From assembly GCA_040757715.1 (NCBI GenBank), contig JBFLWS010000016.1, positions 15,805-79,804 on the forward strand: a stretch of 64,000 nt of DNA, read 5' to 3'. The position numbers were made by a program, and so were the translations under genes. Shown here one piece after another: positions 1 through 8,119 of this stretch. Source of the DNA: CAIMFV01 sp040757715 (GTDB taxonomy: Bacteria; Pseudomonadota; Alphaproteobacteria; Caulobacterales; Caulobacteraceae). Within the stretch, counting starts at the first letter, position 1; every line of letters starts with the position of its first letter. The notes beneath the pieces were generated by a model. The model did not search any database. It had not been told where the DNA came from and was given only the letters and a program-made list of their open reading frames with translations.

Positions 1-700
1 TGGAGCAGATGATGATGCAGTTGTCCGCCCGGTCGCGGACCACCTCCATCTCGTACTCCTTCCAGCCGAGCACGCTCTCCTCGATCAGCACCTCGGTGAC
101 CGGGGAGGCGTCGAGGCCGCGTTCCACGATCTCCTTGAATTCTTCGAGGTTATAGGCGACGCCGCCGCCAGTGCCGGCGAGGGTGAAGGAGGGGCGGATG
201 ATGGCCGGCAGGCCCACCAGCTCGAGGGCGGCCTGGGCGTCCGCCCAGCTGTGCGCCACCTGCGAGCGCGGGCTCTCCAGGCCCAGCACATCCATGGCGT
301 CGCGGAATTTTTGCCGGTCCTCGGCCTTTTCGATGACGTCGGCCTTGGCCCCGATCATCTCCACGCCGAACTTGTCGAGCACGCCGGCCTTCTCCAGGGC
401 GAGGGCGCAGTTCAGCGCCGTCTGGCCGCCCATGGTGGGCAGGAGCGCGTCCGGGCGCTCCTTCTCGATGATCTTGGCCACCAGCTCCGGCGTGATCGGC
501 TCCACATAGGTGGCGTCGGCCACCTCGGGATCGGTCATGATGGTGGCCGGGTTGGAGTTGACGAGGATGATGCGATAACCCTCGGCGCGCAAAGCCTTGC
601 ACGCCTGGACGCCGGAATAGTCGAACTCGCAGGCCTGACCGATGACGATGGGCCCCGCGCCGATGATCAGGATGGACTTGAGGTCGGTGCGTTTGGGCAT
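1..700 (-). CDS. carB: Carbamoyl-phosphate synthase large subunit, N-terminal part (cut by window edge)
   Basis: This is the first 233 codons of CarB. The large subunit makes carbamoyl phosphate from bicarbonate, ATP and glutamine-derived ammonia for arginine and pyrimidine synthesis in the cytoplasm. The protein starts MPKRTDLKSILIIGAGP and continues with IGQACEFDYSG, NSNPATIMTD and the DALLPTMGGQTALN motif, which is the standard pre-ATP-grasp and first ATP-grasp order. The family is about 1,080 residues long, so roughly four fifths lies to the left of the window. The ATG at 698-700 fits the conserved family start. No carA is visible in the window. Confidence 0.96.
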   Translation of the reverse strand, partial: MPKRTDLKSILIIGAGPIVIGQACEFDYSGVQACKALRAEGYRIILVNSNPATIMTDPEVADATYVEPITPELVAKIIEKERPDALLPTMGGQTALNCALALEKAGVLDKFGVEMIGAKADVIEKAEDRQKFRDAMDVLGLESPRSQVAHSWADAQAALELVGLPAIIRPSFTLAGTGGGVAYNLEEFKEIVERGLDASPVTEVLIEESVLGWKEYEMEVVRDRADNCIIICS

Positions 701-877
701 CTTGGTCTTCCGTCCAGAAAGGGCATTCGAATAGCGGCCGCGTTGGCGCGCGACGAGGGGCCGCGAGGGGGCTCGCGTCCCTTGGCCGATCGACATGCGG
801 GTTAAGCCGCCCCTTTAGCGGCGGGGGGGGCGCAGCGCAAGCACGCGTTGGGGCGAGGGGCCGCTTGGGGGCCGCTT

Positions 878-1255
878 CTACTCCACCAGGCGGAATTTGC
901 GGCTGTCGAACACCTTGAGCACCTGGGCGAGCTCATGGCCCCGGCGCAGCACCACCTCCCCGGCGCCGATGACGGCGTAGGCGCCCTGGCGCTTGGCGAG
1001 CGCGGGGCGTTTCTCGATGCGATAGAGCGGCGCCTCGGAGGTGCGGCGGAAGATGGCGAACACCGCCGCCTCGCGCCCGCCGCCGAGGGCGTAGTCGCGC
1101 CACTCCCCCGCCGCCACCCTCCGTCCGTACACCCGCAGGATGGCGTCAAGCTCGCGGCGCTCGAAGAACACCGTGGCCGACGCCGGCTGAGCCGCGCCCT
1201 GAGAAGTGGGTTGGGGCGCCGATTGGGGCGTGGGCGTATAGCTGTCCAGGCTCAT
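878..1255 (-). CDS. DUF2794 family protein
   Basis: A 125-residue cytoplasmic protein with no signal peptide or membrane segment. A low-complexity Gln/Pro/Ala N-terminus (about residues 8-27) is followed by a compact domain starting FFERRELDAILRVYGR and containing AGEWRDYALG, YRIEKRPAL and VLKVFDSRKFRLVE. This resembles DUF2794, a small family found in Alphaproteobacteria with no known function. It lies upstream of carB on the same strand, about 180 bases away. The start ATG at 1253-1255 is the only good one. The assignment is by family resemblance only. Confidence 0.8.
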   Translation of the reverse strand: MSLDSYTPTPQSAPQPTSQGAAQPASATVFFERRELDAILRVYGRRVAAGEWRDYALGGGREAAVFAIFRRTSEAPLYRIEKRPALAKRQGAYAVIGAGEVVLRRGHELAQVLKVFDSRKFRLVE

Positions 1256-1608
1256 GCGATGGAGAACGCGCCGATATCGTTGAACGACTCCGTGAGCTTA
1301 TCCAAGCCTGGTTTTCTGGCTAGAGCGCTCGCACGCGAGGCGACGTGAAATGTTACGAATTCACGAAATGGCCCCAATCTGGTCGATTACGCGCCTCATC
1401 TGCGAGCGATAAGATGAGCGTCGGCTGATCGGACGGCTTGGTTCCGGTTCCTGAACAGCCCCCCCAGCCCCCTGGAACGGGTCGTTGGTCAGCCGGCATC
1501 CAGATCGTCTAACGATCGCCCGCGCCATCCGCAGTCCCCCCCGGATCGCGCGGGCTTTTCGTATCTGGACTCTGGGCGCCTGAAGCCCGGTCCCTGCCCC
1601 AAAAAAGC

Positions 1609-1623
1609 TGGCGCCCGTCTTGC
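1609..1623 (+). promoter_or_regulatory. Sigma-54 promoter for flgK-flgL
   Basis: The sequence TGGCGCCCGTCTTGC matches the -24/-12 pattern TGGCAC-N5-TTGC at 9 of 10 defined bases. The invariant GG (1610-1611) and GC (1622-1623) are 12 bases apart, as required. Transcription would start near 1635, about 135 bases before the flgK ATG. Middle and late flagellar operons of Caulobacter are known to use sigma-54, so position and target agree. The call is strengthened by the IHF and ftr-like sites just downstream. Confidence 0.72.
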
Positions 1624-1670
1624 GACTCCTCAGCCATGATGAGCGCGAGCGTGAAGAGCCTCTTCTGTAG

Positions 1671-1683
1671 AATCAATCACTTG
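1671..1683 (+). promoter_or_regulatory. IHF binding site between sigma-54 promoter and ftr-like site
   Basis: AATCAATCACTTG is an exact match to the IHF consensus WATCAANNNNTTR. It lies between the sigma-54 promoter and the ftr-like dyad, where DNA bending would bring an activator to the polymerase. A match of this length is not rare in a genome, so its position is the main support. Confidence 0.6.
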
Positions 1684-1718
1684 GCTGATCCGACGGGCCG
1701 AGGCGAGCGCGCACGCCC

Positions 1719-1731
1719 GGCAAGAATTGCC
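1719..1731. promoter_or_regulatory. ftr-like (FlbD enhancer) dyad
   Basis: GGCAAGAATTGCC is an inverted repeat (GGCAA, 3-base spacer, TTGCC) preceded by CCC. It resembles the ftr elements bound by the NtrC-type activator FlbD at Caulobacter flagellar promoters. It sits about 95-110 bases downstream of the sigma-54 promoter, and downstream ftr placement is known for some of those promoters. The exact consensus is recalled, not checked. Confidence 0.5.
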
Positions 1732-1769
1732 CAGCCGCGGCGGGATTCTGCCCAGGAGGAGGGCGCCGC

Positions 1770-3872
1770 ATGTCGCTGAACGCCATCCTGTCCATCGCCC
1801 AGTCCGGCCTGACCACCGCCCAGGCGGGCATCAATGTCGTTTCCGACAATGTCGCCAACGTCAACACGCCTGGCTATGTGCGCAAGGTGGCCAACGAGCA
1901 GTCGGTGGTGCTGGCCGGCCAGGGCGCGGGCGTGGACATCGCCGGCATCACCCGCGCGGCCGACGCCTATCTCGAACAGGCCAATCGCACCGCCACCGCC
2001 GATTCCAACAACTCGGCGGCCCTGGCCAGCGTCTTGAACAACGCCCAGACCCTGTTCGGCGATCCCTCGTCCTCGACCTCGTTCTTCGCCGGGCTCGACA
2101 ACGTGTTCTCGGCCTTTTCCACGGCCTCAGCGGCGCCGTCCAACTCCTCCACCTCCCAGGCCCTGAACAGCGTCTCCAGCTTCTTCCAGAGCGCCGGCAC
2201 GCTCTCCAACAATCTGGCCACCATCGCCAGCCAGACCGATTCGCAAATCACCGCCGACGTCGGCACGGTGAACTCGCTGCTCGGTCAGATCGACAGCCTG
2301 AACCAGACCATCTCCCGCGGCTCTATCGGCGGCCAGGACGTGTCCGGGGCGCAGAACCAGCAGAGCCAGCTCATCGACCAGCTGAGCCAGTACATGAACG
2401 TCAACGTGTCCGCCTCGGCCCATGGCGGCGTGGTGGTGCGCGGCGCGGACGGCTCGCCCTTGGCCGGGGACGGAGAGGGGCCGGCCACCTTCAGCTACGA
2501 CACCAGCGGGCCGCAGGGCCAGCTCATCTATACGAGCCCCTATGGCTCGACCCAGGCCTATAGCTCGCGGCTGCAGAGCGGCGAGCTGAACGGGCTCCTC
2601 ACCGCCCGCAACAGCGAAATCCCCCAGATGCGTCAGCAGCTGGCCGAGCTCACCACCCAGGCGGCGGGGGTGATCAACGCCGCGGCCAACGCCCATACCC
2701 CTACTCCGGCGCCGGCGACCCTCACGGGCAAGAACACCGGCGTGGACATCCCCACCGTGGTGGGCGACTTCTCCGGTTCGACTTCGCTGGTGGTGATGAA
2801 CAGCGGCGGCGTCATCCAGGGCCAAGTGAACATCACCTTCACCGGCGGCGGCTACACCATCAATGGCGGGGCGGTGCAGCCGGCGGCCAACTTCGTCGCC
2901 GACGTCAACACGGCCCTCGGCGCGCTCGGCGGTTCAGCCAGCTCCAATGGCAATGTGCTGACCCTCAATGCCGGGGGCGCCAACGGCCTCGCCGTGGTGG
3001 ACGGCTCGCCGGCGGCCCAGAACGGCGGCAAGGGCTTCTCACAGTATTTCGGCTTCAACGACGTAGTGCGCTCGAGTGTGGTGGCGGACTACAACACCGG
3101 CCTCAAGGCTGCCGACCTTTCCGGTTTCAACGCCGGGTCCTTCACCCTGCGCGTGTCCGGGGCCAATGGGGCCAAGGTGCAGGACATCTCCATCACCCCC
3201 ACGCCGGGCGGCACGGTGGGCGGGCTCCTGACCCAGCTCAACTCCACCGCCACCGGGTTCGGCCTCTATGGCCAGTTCAGCCTCAACGCAACTGGCGCGG
3301 TGGTGTTCACCCCCAACGCCGGCAGCGGCTACAGCGTCGATCCATTGAGCGACACCACCCAGCGCAACGGGACCGGGGCCTCGGCCACGGCCTTCTTCGG
3401 CATCGGGGCGCAAAACCGCGGGGCGCGGGCCTCGGGCTTCACCGTCAATCCAGCCCTGTTGCAGAACCCAAACCTGTTGGCGGTGGGCACGGTGAACACT
3501 GCCGCCGTCCCGCCTGCAGCCTCCTTGCCGGCGGGGGACACCTCCGGCCTCGACGCCATCAGCCAGGCGGGCAAGACCCTGACCAGCTTCCTGCCGGCGG
3601 GGTCCTCGCCGGCCCAGTCCCTCAGCGTCTCCGACTACGCCGCGGCCCTCGCCGCCCGCATCGGCTCCAAGGCCAAGGCCGCCGACAGCGCCAAGACCAG
3701 CGCCGCGGCCACCGCCCAGACGGCGAAGACCCGGCTCAACGCGTCGGAGGGGGTCAATATCGACGAGGAGCTGGTCAATCTGACCACCTATCAGCAGGCC
3801 TACAACGCCTCGTCGCGCCTGATCATCGCTGCGCGCGACATGTTCGATACTTTGTTAGGCATGGTGCGGTAG
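1770..3872 (+). CDS. flgK: Flagellar hook-associated protein 1
   Basis: FlgK (700 residues) is the first hook-filament junction protein, exported through the flagellar type III system to the tip of the hook. The N-terminus (residues 2-40) holds the rod/hook signature SGLTTAQAGINVVSDNVANVNTPGY. The C-terminus has the matching coiled-coil domain with GVNIDEELVNLTTYQQAYNA followed by ASRLI..DTLLGMV. The middle is a Ser/Thr/Gly/Asn-rich surface domain, as usual. There is no cleaved signal peptide. flgL follows after 10 bases in the same operon. The upstream promoter elements point to sigma-54 control within the flagellar cascade. Confidence 0.95.
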   Translation: MSLNAILSIAQSGLTTAQAGINVVSDNVANVNTPGYVRKVANEQSVVLAGQGAGVDIAGITRAADAYLEQANRTATADSNNSAALASVLNNAQTLFGDPSSSTSFFAGLDNVFSAFSTASAAPSNSSTSQALNSVSSFFQSAGTLSNNLATIASQTDSQITADVGTVNSLLGQIDSLNQTISRGSIGGQDVSGAQNQQSQLIDQLSQYMNVNVSASAHGGVVVRGADGSPLAGDGEGPATFSYDTSGPQGQLIYTSPYGSTQAYSSRLQSGELNGLLTARNSEIPQMRQQLAELTTQAAGVINAAANAHTPTPAPATLTGKNTGVDIPTVVGDFSGSTSLVVMNSGGVIQGQVNITFTGGGYTINGGAVQPAANFVADVNTALGALGGSASSNGNVLTLNAGGANGLAVVDGSPAAQNGGKGFSQYFGFNDVVRSSVVADYNTGLKAADLSGFNAGSFTLRVSGANGAKVQDISITPTPGGTVGGLLTQLNSTATGFGLYGQFSLNATGAVVFTPNAGSGYSVDPLSDTTQRNGTGASATAFFGIGAQNRGARASGFTVNPALLQNPNLLAVGTVNTAAVPPAASLPAGDTSGLDAISQAGKTLTSFLPAGSSPAQSLSVSDYAAALAARIGSKAKAADSAKTSAAATAQTAKTRLNASEGVNIDEELVNLTTYQQAYNASSRLIIAARDMFDTLLGMVR

Positions 3873-3882
3873 GAGCTGAACC

Positions 3883-4836
3883 ATGGACCGCGTCTCCACC
3901 GTCGGCACATATCAAAGCGCCCTCGCCTCTATCATGATGGCCGAGCAGAAACAGGCTACGGCCGATCAGCAGGTGTCCTCGGGCAAGGTGGCCACGGATC
4001 TGGGCGGGTTCGGCGATTCCTCGGAGCGCCTGGTGGCCACCCGCACCTTGCAGTCGCGACTGCAGAGCTATTCGGACAACAGCGAGATTCTGTCGGCCAA
4101 GCTGGGTATCCAGGAGACCTCCCTCACCCAGATGGAGGGCGCGGCGGGGGATGCGGTGAAGGCCATCCAGAGCGCCGTAGCCTCGGGCGACGCCTCCAAC
4201 CTCATGTCCAGCCTGCAGAACAGCCTCACCTCGGCGGCCTCGGCGATCAATCTGCAATATCAGGGACAATACGTGTTCGCCGGATCGCAGGTGTCCACCG
4301 CGCCCCTGGCCATCACCAACATCAATTCGCTAGCGGTGGCCGGCACGCCGGTGGCGCTGAACACGGTGTTCAAGAACGACCAGTTCCCGCCCAAGTCGCG
4401 CCTCGACGACAATACGGTGACGACCACCGGCTTCGTCGCCGACGCCGTCGCTTCGCCCTATATCCAGGTGCTGCAACAGGTGGCCGCCTACAATCAGGGC
4501 GTCAACGGGCCGTTCGGCAAGCCGCTCACCGCCGCCCAGACCACCTTCCTGCAGGGAGTGATTCAGACCGCCCAGGCGGCGCAGCAGACCGCCACCAGCG
4601 TCACGGTGCAGAACGGCGGGTTGCAGAACCAGGTGACCAACGTGCAAAAGGCCATCAGCGCCCAGCAGACCGCCCTCACCAACATCGTCAGCAACATCAC
4701 CGACGTGGACGTGGCCCAGGCGGCCACCAACCTCCAGCTGGCCCAGGCCTCGCTGCAGGCCGCGGCCCAGGTGTTTTCCCGGCTTTCCGGCTCGGCCCTG
4801 GTGAATCTCCTACCCTCCACCTCCACGACCGCCTAA
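3883..4836 (+). CDS. flgL: Flagellar hook-associated protein 3
   Basis: FlgL (317 residues) is the second hook-filament junction protein, layered between FlgK and flagellin. Its flagellin-like N-terminus reads MDRVSTVGTYQSALASIMMAEQ with heptad character to about residue 130. The flagellin-like C-terminus contains VDVAQAATNLQLAQASLQAA and ends in a short hydrophobic tail. The gene follows flgK by 10 bases with GAGCTGAACC before the ATG, so both are likely on one transcript. Length and layout fit the alphaproteobacterial family. Confidence 0.93.
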   Translation: MDRVSTVGTYQSALASIMMAEQKQATADQQVSSGKVATDLGGFGDSSERLVATRTLQSRLQSYSDNSEILSAKLGIQETSLTQMEGAAGDAVKAIQSAVASGDASNLMSSLQNSLTSAASAINLQYQGQYVFAGSQVSTAPLAITNINSLAVAGTPVALNTVFKNDQFPPKSRLDDNTVTTTGFVADAVASPYIQVLQQVAAYNQGVNGPFGKPLTAAQTTFLQGVIQTAQAAQQTATSVTVQNGGLQNQVTNVQKAISAQQTALTNIVSNITDVDVAQAATNLQLAQASLQAAAQVFSRLSGSALVNLLPSTSTTA

Positions 4837-4863
4837 AGCTCCCCGGAAGAGGGGGAGGGTCCT

Positions 4864-5430
4864 TTGGGGTTGAAGAGTCTGCCGAACATCCTGACGGCGC
4901 TGCGCATCGCGCTGGGCGTAGGCGCCTTCGCGGCCCTGGTGATGCTGCGCTACGCCCCGGACGATCAGGACACCCTGGCCTTGATCAGTTTCTGGGCCTT
5001 CGTGGCGGCGGCGCTCACCGACTTCCTCGACGGCTGGCTGGCCCGGCGGCTGAACGCCAAGTCCGCCTGGGGGGCCATGCTCGACCCCATCGCCGACAAG
5101 ATCGCCGTGGCCCTCGCGCTCATGGGCCTGGCCGCCTGCGCCCCTACCCTGACGCTGTTCATCGCCGGGGGGACCATCCTGTTCCGCGAGGTGTTCATCT
5201 CGGGCCTGCGCGAGGCGGGGGCGGCGCGGGGGCTCGCCTTTCCGGTGACCAAGCTCGCCAAGTGGAAGACCACCTTCCAGCTCGCGGCTGTCGCTGGGGA
5301 GATCCTCGCTCTCACCCAGCCCGAGGTGGGGCCCCTGGCCCACGCCCTCCTGTGGATCGCGGCGGGCCTAAGCCTCTGGACCGGCCTCGTCTACGCCCGC
5401 GAGGCGCTCAACCAGCTCGGCGATTCTTGA
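4864..5430 (+). CDS. pgsA: CDP-diacylglycerol-glycerol-3-phosphate 3-phosphatidyltransferase
   Basis: PgsA makes phosphatidylglycerol phosphate from CDP-diacylglycerol and glycerol 3-phosphate in the inner membrane. The 188-residue protein has four to six hydrophobic segments. It carries the CDP-alcohol phosphotransferase motif as DGWLAR followed by G and then DPIAD (about residues 59-81), with the required D-G-A-R-G-D-D spacing. It starts with TTG at 4864 (a second TTG at 4870 is also possible) behind a strong GAGGGGGAGGG ribosome site. It lies 27 bases after flgL. Its 3' end overlaps the 3' end of the opposite-strand ELM1-like gene by 23 bases. Confidence 0.92.
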   Translation: MGLKSLPNILTALRIALGVGAFAALVMLRYAPDDQDTLALISFWAFVAAALTDFLDGWLARRLNAKSAWGAMLDPIADKIAVALALMGLAACAPTLTLFIAGGTILFREVFISGLREAGAARGLAFPVTKLAKWKTTFQLAAVAGEILALTQPEVGPLAHALLWIAAGLSLWTGLVYAREALNQLGDS

Positions 5431-6385
5431 GCCGGCCGGATTGGGTCATGGCCTCCAGCACCGCGCTGGCTACGCGGTCGGTTTCGCGCAGGGGCGGATA
5501 GGACCAGGTCTCCAGGGCCCCTTCGAAGGGTCGGGCGACGCCCGCGTCGTAGAGCGCCTGCAAGAACCGCGCGCGGCGGGCCTGGCGCCCCTCCAGCGGC
5601 ACGATATAGATCGGCTTGCCCGTGGCCGCGGCCTCGGTGGGCATGTTGGTGGAATCCTCGGTGACCAGGATCACGTCCGCCGCCGCCAGCAGCGCGAAAT
5701 AGGGGTTCGGCCCCTCCCCGTCCCAGACGAAGCCCAGGTGGCGGGCGAGGCGCGGGGCGAGCACAGCCTTGGCCGTCTCCGGCGTGCGACGCGAGAAGGT
5801 GGCGAGCACCGAGCCGCCGGCGCTGAGCGCCTGGTCTATCTCGTCGGCCATGGCCTGCGCCCGCGCCGCCGACAGATCGAAGGCCTTGGAGCGGCCGCCG
5901 ATGAGCAGGGCCACCCGGGGATGGGGCAAGGCTTCCAGCTGATCGGCGAAGGCGGCGTAGCCTTCGGCCAGGCGCGCCTCTGTCACCCGATGCGGCGCGC
6001 CGAGGACGGGCAGCACATTGGGTCCGGCCAGACGGTCATGCTGGGGCGGGACTACGAGGTCGAACAACCGCGGCGGCCGCACTGGGTCTTGCAGCTGCAC
6101 CACATAGGTCTGGCCGTGCGACCAGCGGCGCATGGCGATGCTGTAGGGGATGGCGGCGCGACCGTTGCCGATCCACAGGTCCGGCCAGGGCGGCTGGATC
6201 GCCGCGCCGCCGTCGCCCAGCATGCGCCGGGGCTCGAAGATCAGCCGGGTGGGGGCGCGGGACAGCCAGCGCGGCCAGCGCACGTGCTTGACCTCGATCT
6301 CCGCAGGAACCTGACGGCCCACCGCCTCCGCCAGGCCGAGCGCCTGGTTTTCAATGCCGGCGCGGCCGTCGGAGACGACCCACAC
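5408..6385 (-). CDS. ELM1/GtrOC1-like family protein (DUF1022-type), start uncertain
   Basis: The product is about 325 residues and resembles bacterial relatives of the plant mitochondrial fission protein ELM1, whose fold is similar to glycosyltransferases. Visible landmarks are VWVVSDGRAGIENQALGLAE near the N-terminus, ALLIGGRSKAFDLS, LATFSRRTPE and the late ILVTEDSTNMPTEAAATGKP, which is like a nucleotide-sugar binding segment. I chose the GTG at 6385 because the frame upstream runs through a palindromic repeat and a GTG at 6475 inside another repeat. Neither start has a clear ribosome site. The repeat may have replaced the original start. The biochemical function is unknown. Confidence 0.78.
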   Translation of the reverse strand: MWVVSDGRAGIENQALGLAEAVGRQVPAEIEVKHVRWPRWLSRAPTRLIFEPRRMLGDGGAAIQPPWPDLWIGNGRAAIPYSIAMRRWSHGQTYVVQLQDPVRPPRLFDLVVPPQHDRLAGPNVLPVLGAPHRVTEARLAEGYAAFADQLEALPHPRVALLIGGRSKAFDLSAARAQAMADEIDQALSAGGSVLATFSRRTPETAKAVLAPRLARHLGFVWDGEGPNPYFALLAAADVILVTEDSTNMPTEAAATGKPIYIVPLEGRQARRARFLQALYDAGVARPFEGALETWSYPPLRETDRVASAVLEAMTQSGRLKNRRAG

Positions 6386-6404
6386 GCGGAGGGGAGCGCA
6401 GGCT

Positions 6405-6455
6405 AGAGCGCGTTCCGAAAAAGTGGGAACCGGTTTTTCGATTAGAACGCGCTCC
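6405..6455. repeat. Dispersed palindromic repeat, family A copy 1
   Basis: An outer stem AGAGCGCGTTC pairs with GAACGCGCTC and encloses the family core AAAAAGTGGGAACCGGTTTT. It lies directly upstream of the ELM1-like gene and is open in that gene's reading frame. The same core occurs at 30218-30282, 40529-40579 and 50158-50206. Confidence 0.9.
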
Positions 6456-6469
6456 AGTCTAAAGATGCA

Positions 6470-6517
6470 GAGCACGATTCAACGATTAGCCGGTTCCGGC
6501 TAATCGCATCGTGCTCT
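6470..6517. repeat. Palindromic repeat overlapping the greA stop codon
   Basis: AGAGCACGAT at the left pairs with ATCGTGCTCT at the right. Inside is a perfect inner palindrome, CGATTAGCCGG-TT-CCGGCTAATCG. The right end overlaps the greA stop codon by two bases. It forms a head-to-tail pair with family A copy 1, 14 bases away. There is no clear T-run, so it is not an obvious terminator. Confidence 0.85.
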
Positions 6518-6989
6518 AGATCCACTCGACCTTGAGAATCTCATAGGCCTTGACGCCGGCGGGGGTGATCACCTCCACCACGTCGCCGGGGCCCTTGCCG
6601 ATCATGCCGCGGGCGAGGGGCGAGGTGAGCGACAGGCGGCCGCGCTTTACGTCGGCCTCGTGCTCGCCCACCACCTGGTAGCGGGCCTCCTCTTCGGTGT
6701 CCTCGTCCACCACGGTGACCGTGGCGCCGAACTTCACCTGGGCGCCCGACAGCTTCGACACGTCGATCACCTGGGCGCGACTGATGCGGTCTTCGATCTC
6801 GGCGATACGGCCTTCGATCCAGCCCTGGCGTTCTTTCGCGGCGTGGTATTCAGCGTTCTCCGAGAGGTCGCCGTGGCTGCGCGCCTCGGCGATGGCGGCG
6901 ATGACGCTCGGCCGCTCCACGGACTTCAAACGCTTCAGTTCCTCGTCGAGAGCCCGATAGCCCTCGGCGGTCATGGGCACTTTTTCCAT
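6516..6989 (-). CDS. greA: Transcription elongation factor GreA
   Basis: GreA rescues backtracked RNA polymerase by stimulating transcript cleavage. The 157-residue protein has the usual two domains. The N-terminal coiled coil begins MEKVPMTAEGYRALDEELK and carries the tip acidic region GDLSENAEYHAAKE (about residues 41-54). The C-terminal FKBP-like domain contains TSPLARGMIGKGPGDVVEV. The length is typical. The stop codon overlaps the end of a palindromic repeat. The start ATG at 6987-6989 matches the family. Confidence 0.96.
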   Translation of the reverse strand: MEKVPMTAEGYRALDEELKRLKSVERPSVIAAIAEARSHGDLSENAEYHAAKERQGWIEGRIAEIEDRISRAQVIDVSKLSGAQVKFGATVTVVDEDTEEEARYQVVGEHEADVKRGRLSLTSPLARGMIGKGPGDVVEVITPAGVKAYEILKVEWI

Positions 6990-7278
6990 ATGGGACAGGC
7001 AGCTCGGAGCGCCCTGGCTGAATTATGAGAGGCGCGGTCGCGGGCGCTTTTTCGACCGGGGGGTAAAGCATAGGGGCGCGCGGCGCGGACTGCAAGACGA
7101 AATGACGCAACGCAACATTGAACGCTGGAGCGCCTCCACCGGCTGGCGATTCCGGCGCAAGGCCCCTATGGTGCGCGGCGCGCGGGCCGGGATCATAACC
7201 GGCTGCGGCGCGCCGGGGGCGAATCGCGGGGAGACGGCTCACGCAGAGGTGAGGCGCATCCCCCCTTGAAGTTGGACT

Positions 7279-7989
7279 ATGTGCAGTCGGATGCGCAGAC
7301 TACTTCTTTGTTTAGTTTTGCTTGGCGCGGCCTCCGCCGCGAGCGCCCGGACGGCGTCGCCCAAGGTGGTGGAGCTGTTCACCGCCCAGGGCTGCGACAC
7401 CTGCGCCGAGGCCGATGGCCTGGTGCGCGAGCTAGCCGGACGCGCGGGCGTCCTCGCCCTCACCTTCCCGGTGGACTACTGGAACTATACGGGCTGGCGC
7501 GACACCTTCGCCCAGCCGGAGTTCACCGCTCGCCAGCAGGCCTATCGCGGCCGCTTCCGCCTGCGCGACGTCTATACGCCCGAAGTGGTGGTGGACGGCC
7601 GGCGCGAGACCCCCGCCACCGACCGTGAGAAGGTCGAGCTCTTGGTGAAGGCCGCGCCGCAGCTGGCCAAGGCCCATGGGCCCAAGGTGAAGCTGCTGCA
7701 CCACGTGAGCGAGGTGAAGATCGGCGGCGGCGCTGTTCCCGCTGGCGGGGCTGAGGTGTGGCTGGTGCGCTATGATCCGCGCATCCAGGAGGTGAAGGTC
7801 AAGACCGGCGACAATCGCGGCAAGACGGTGAGCCAACAGAACGTGGTGCGCGAGCTGATCAAGCTCGGGGCCTGGAAGGGCGCGGCCAAGCGCTTCAAGC
7901 TCGCCCCGCCGCAGACGCCGGGCCTGAAGACGGTGGTCCTCGTCCAAGCGACCCACGGCGGCCCGATCCTGGCCCTGGCCAAGAGCTAG
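7279..7989 (+). CDS. DUF1223 thioredoxin-fold exported protein
   Basis: A 236-residue protein with a signal peptide (MCSRMRRLLLCLVLLGAASA, cleavage near ASA-RT). A thioredoxin-like domain follows, starting VVELFTAQGCDTCAEADGL with a CDTC pair at about residues 38-41. Then come PVDYWNYTGWRDTFA and YTPEVVVDGR, hallmarks of DUF1223. The family is predicted to be periplasmic and of unknown redox role. The start could also be the ATG at 7291 (MRRLLL). The next strong signal downstream is a hairpin at 7993-8019. Confidence 0.85.
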   Translation: MCSRMRRLLLCLVLLGAASAASARTASPKVVELFTAQGCDTCAEADGLVRELAGRAGVLALTFPVDYWNYTGWRDTFAQPEFTARQQAYRGRFRLRDVYTPEVVVDGRRETPATDREKVELLVKAAPQLAKAHGPKVKLLHHVSEVKIGGGAVPAGGAEVWLVRYDPRIQEVKVKTGDNRGKTVSQQNVVRELIKLGAWKGAAKRFKLAPPQTPGLKTVVLVQATHGGPILALAKS

Positions 7990-7992
7990 AGC

Positions 7993-8019
7993 AAAATCCG
8001 ATCATCCCGGCGGGATTTT
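7993..8019 (+). terminator. Possible terminator or repeat after the DUF1223 gene
   Basis: AAAATCC (7993-7999) pairs with GGATTTT (8013-8019), with an inner ATCCCG/CGGGAT pairing. It begins four bases after the DUF1223 stop codon. The flanking GAGC resembles the short GAGCAAAA... palindrome at 50111-50141, so it may be a repeat serving as a terminator. Confidence 0.45.
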
Positions 8020-8043
8020 ACGGAGGTAAAGCGGCCCAAAAAA

Positions 8044-8074
8044 CCTGGGTCCTCGCTGCCGCGAGGATGAGCGG
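8044..8074. repeat. Hairpin repeat, family B copy 1
   Basis: CCTGGGTCCTCGC-TGCC-GCGAGGATGAGCGG forms a stem CCTCGC/GCGAGG. The same pattern recurs at 31675-31705, 45483-45603 and 63822-63854. It lies between two converging genes. Confidence 0.8.
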
Positions 8075-8119
8075 AAGTAGGAGTGGCGGCGCCGACCATG
8101 CGCCGTTACTGCGCCGCCC

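Larger units (their letters stand above)
1256..1769. other. Intergenic region upstream of flgK
   Basis: There is no convincing gene here. Its right half holds the three sites listed separately (sigma-54 promoter, IHF site, ftr-like dyad). The left part, 1256-1600, contains a short inverted GCCCGCGC/GCGCGGGC-type pairing around 1517-1556 followed by TTTTCG, which could be a weak terminator, but I see nothing coding. A good Shine-Dalgarno run, AGGAGG, ends about 10 bases before the flgK ATG. Confidence 0.6.
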
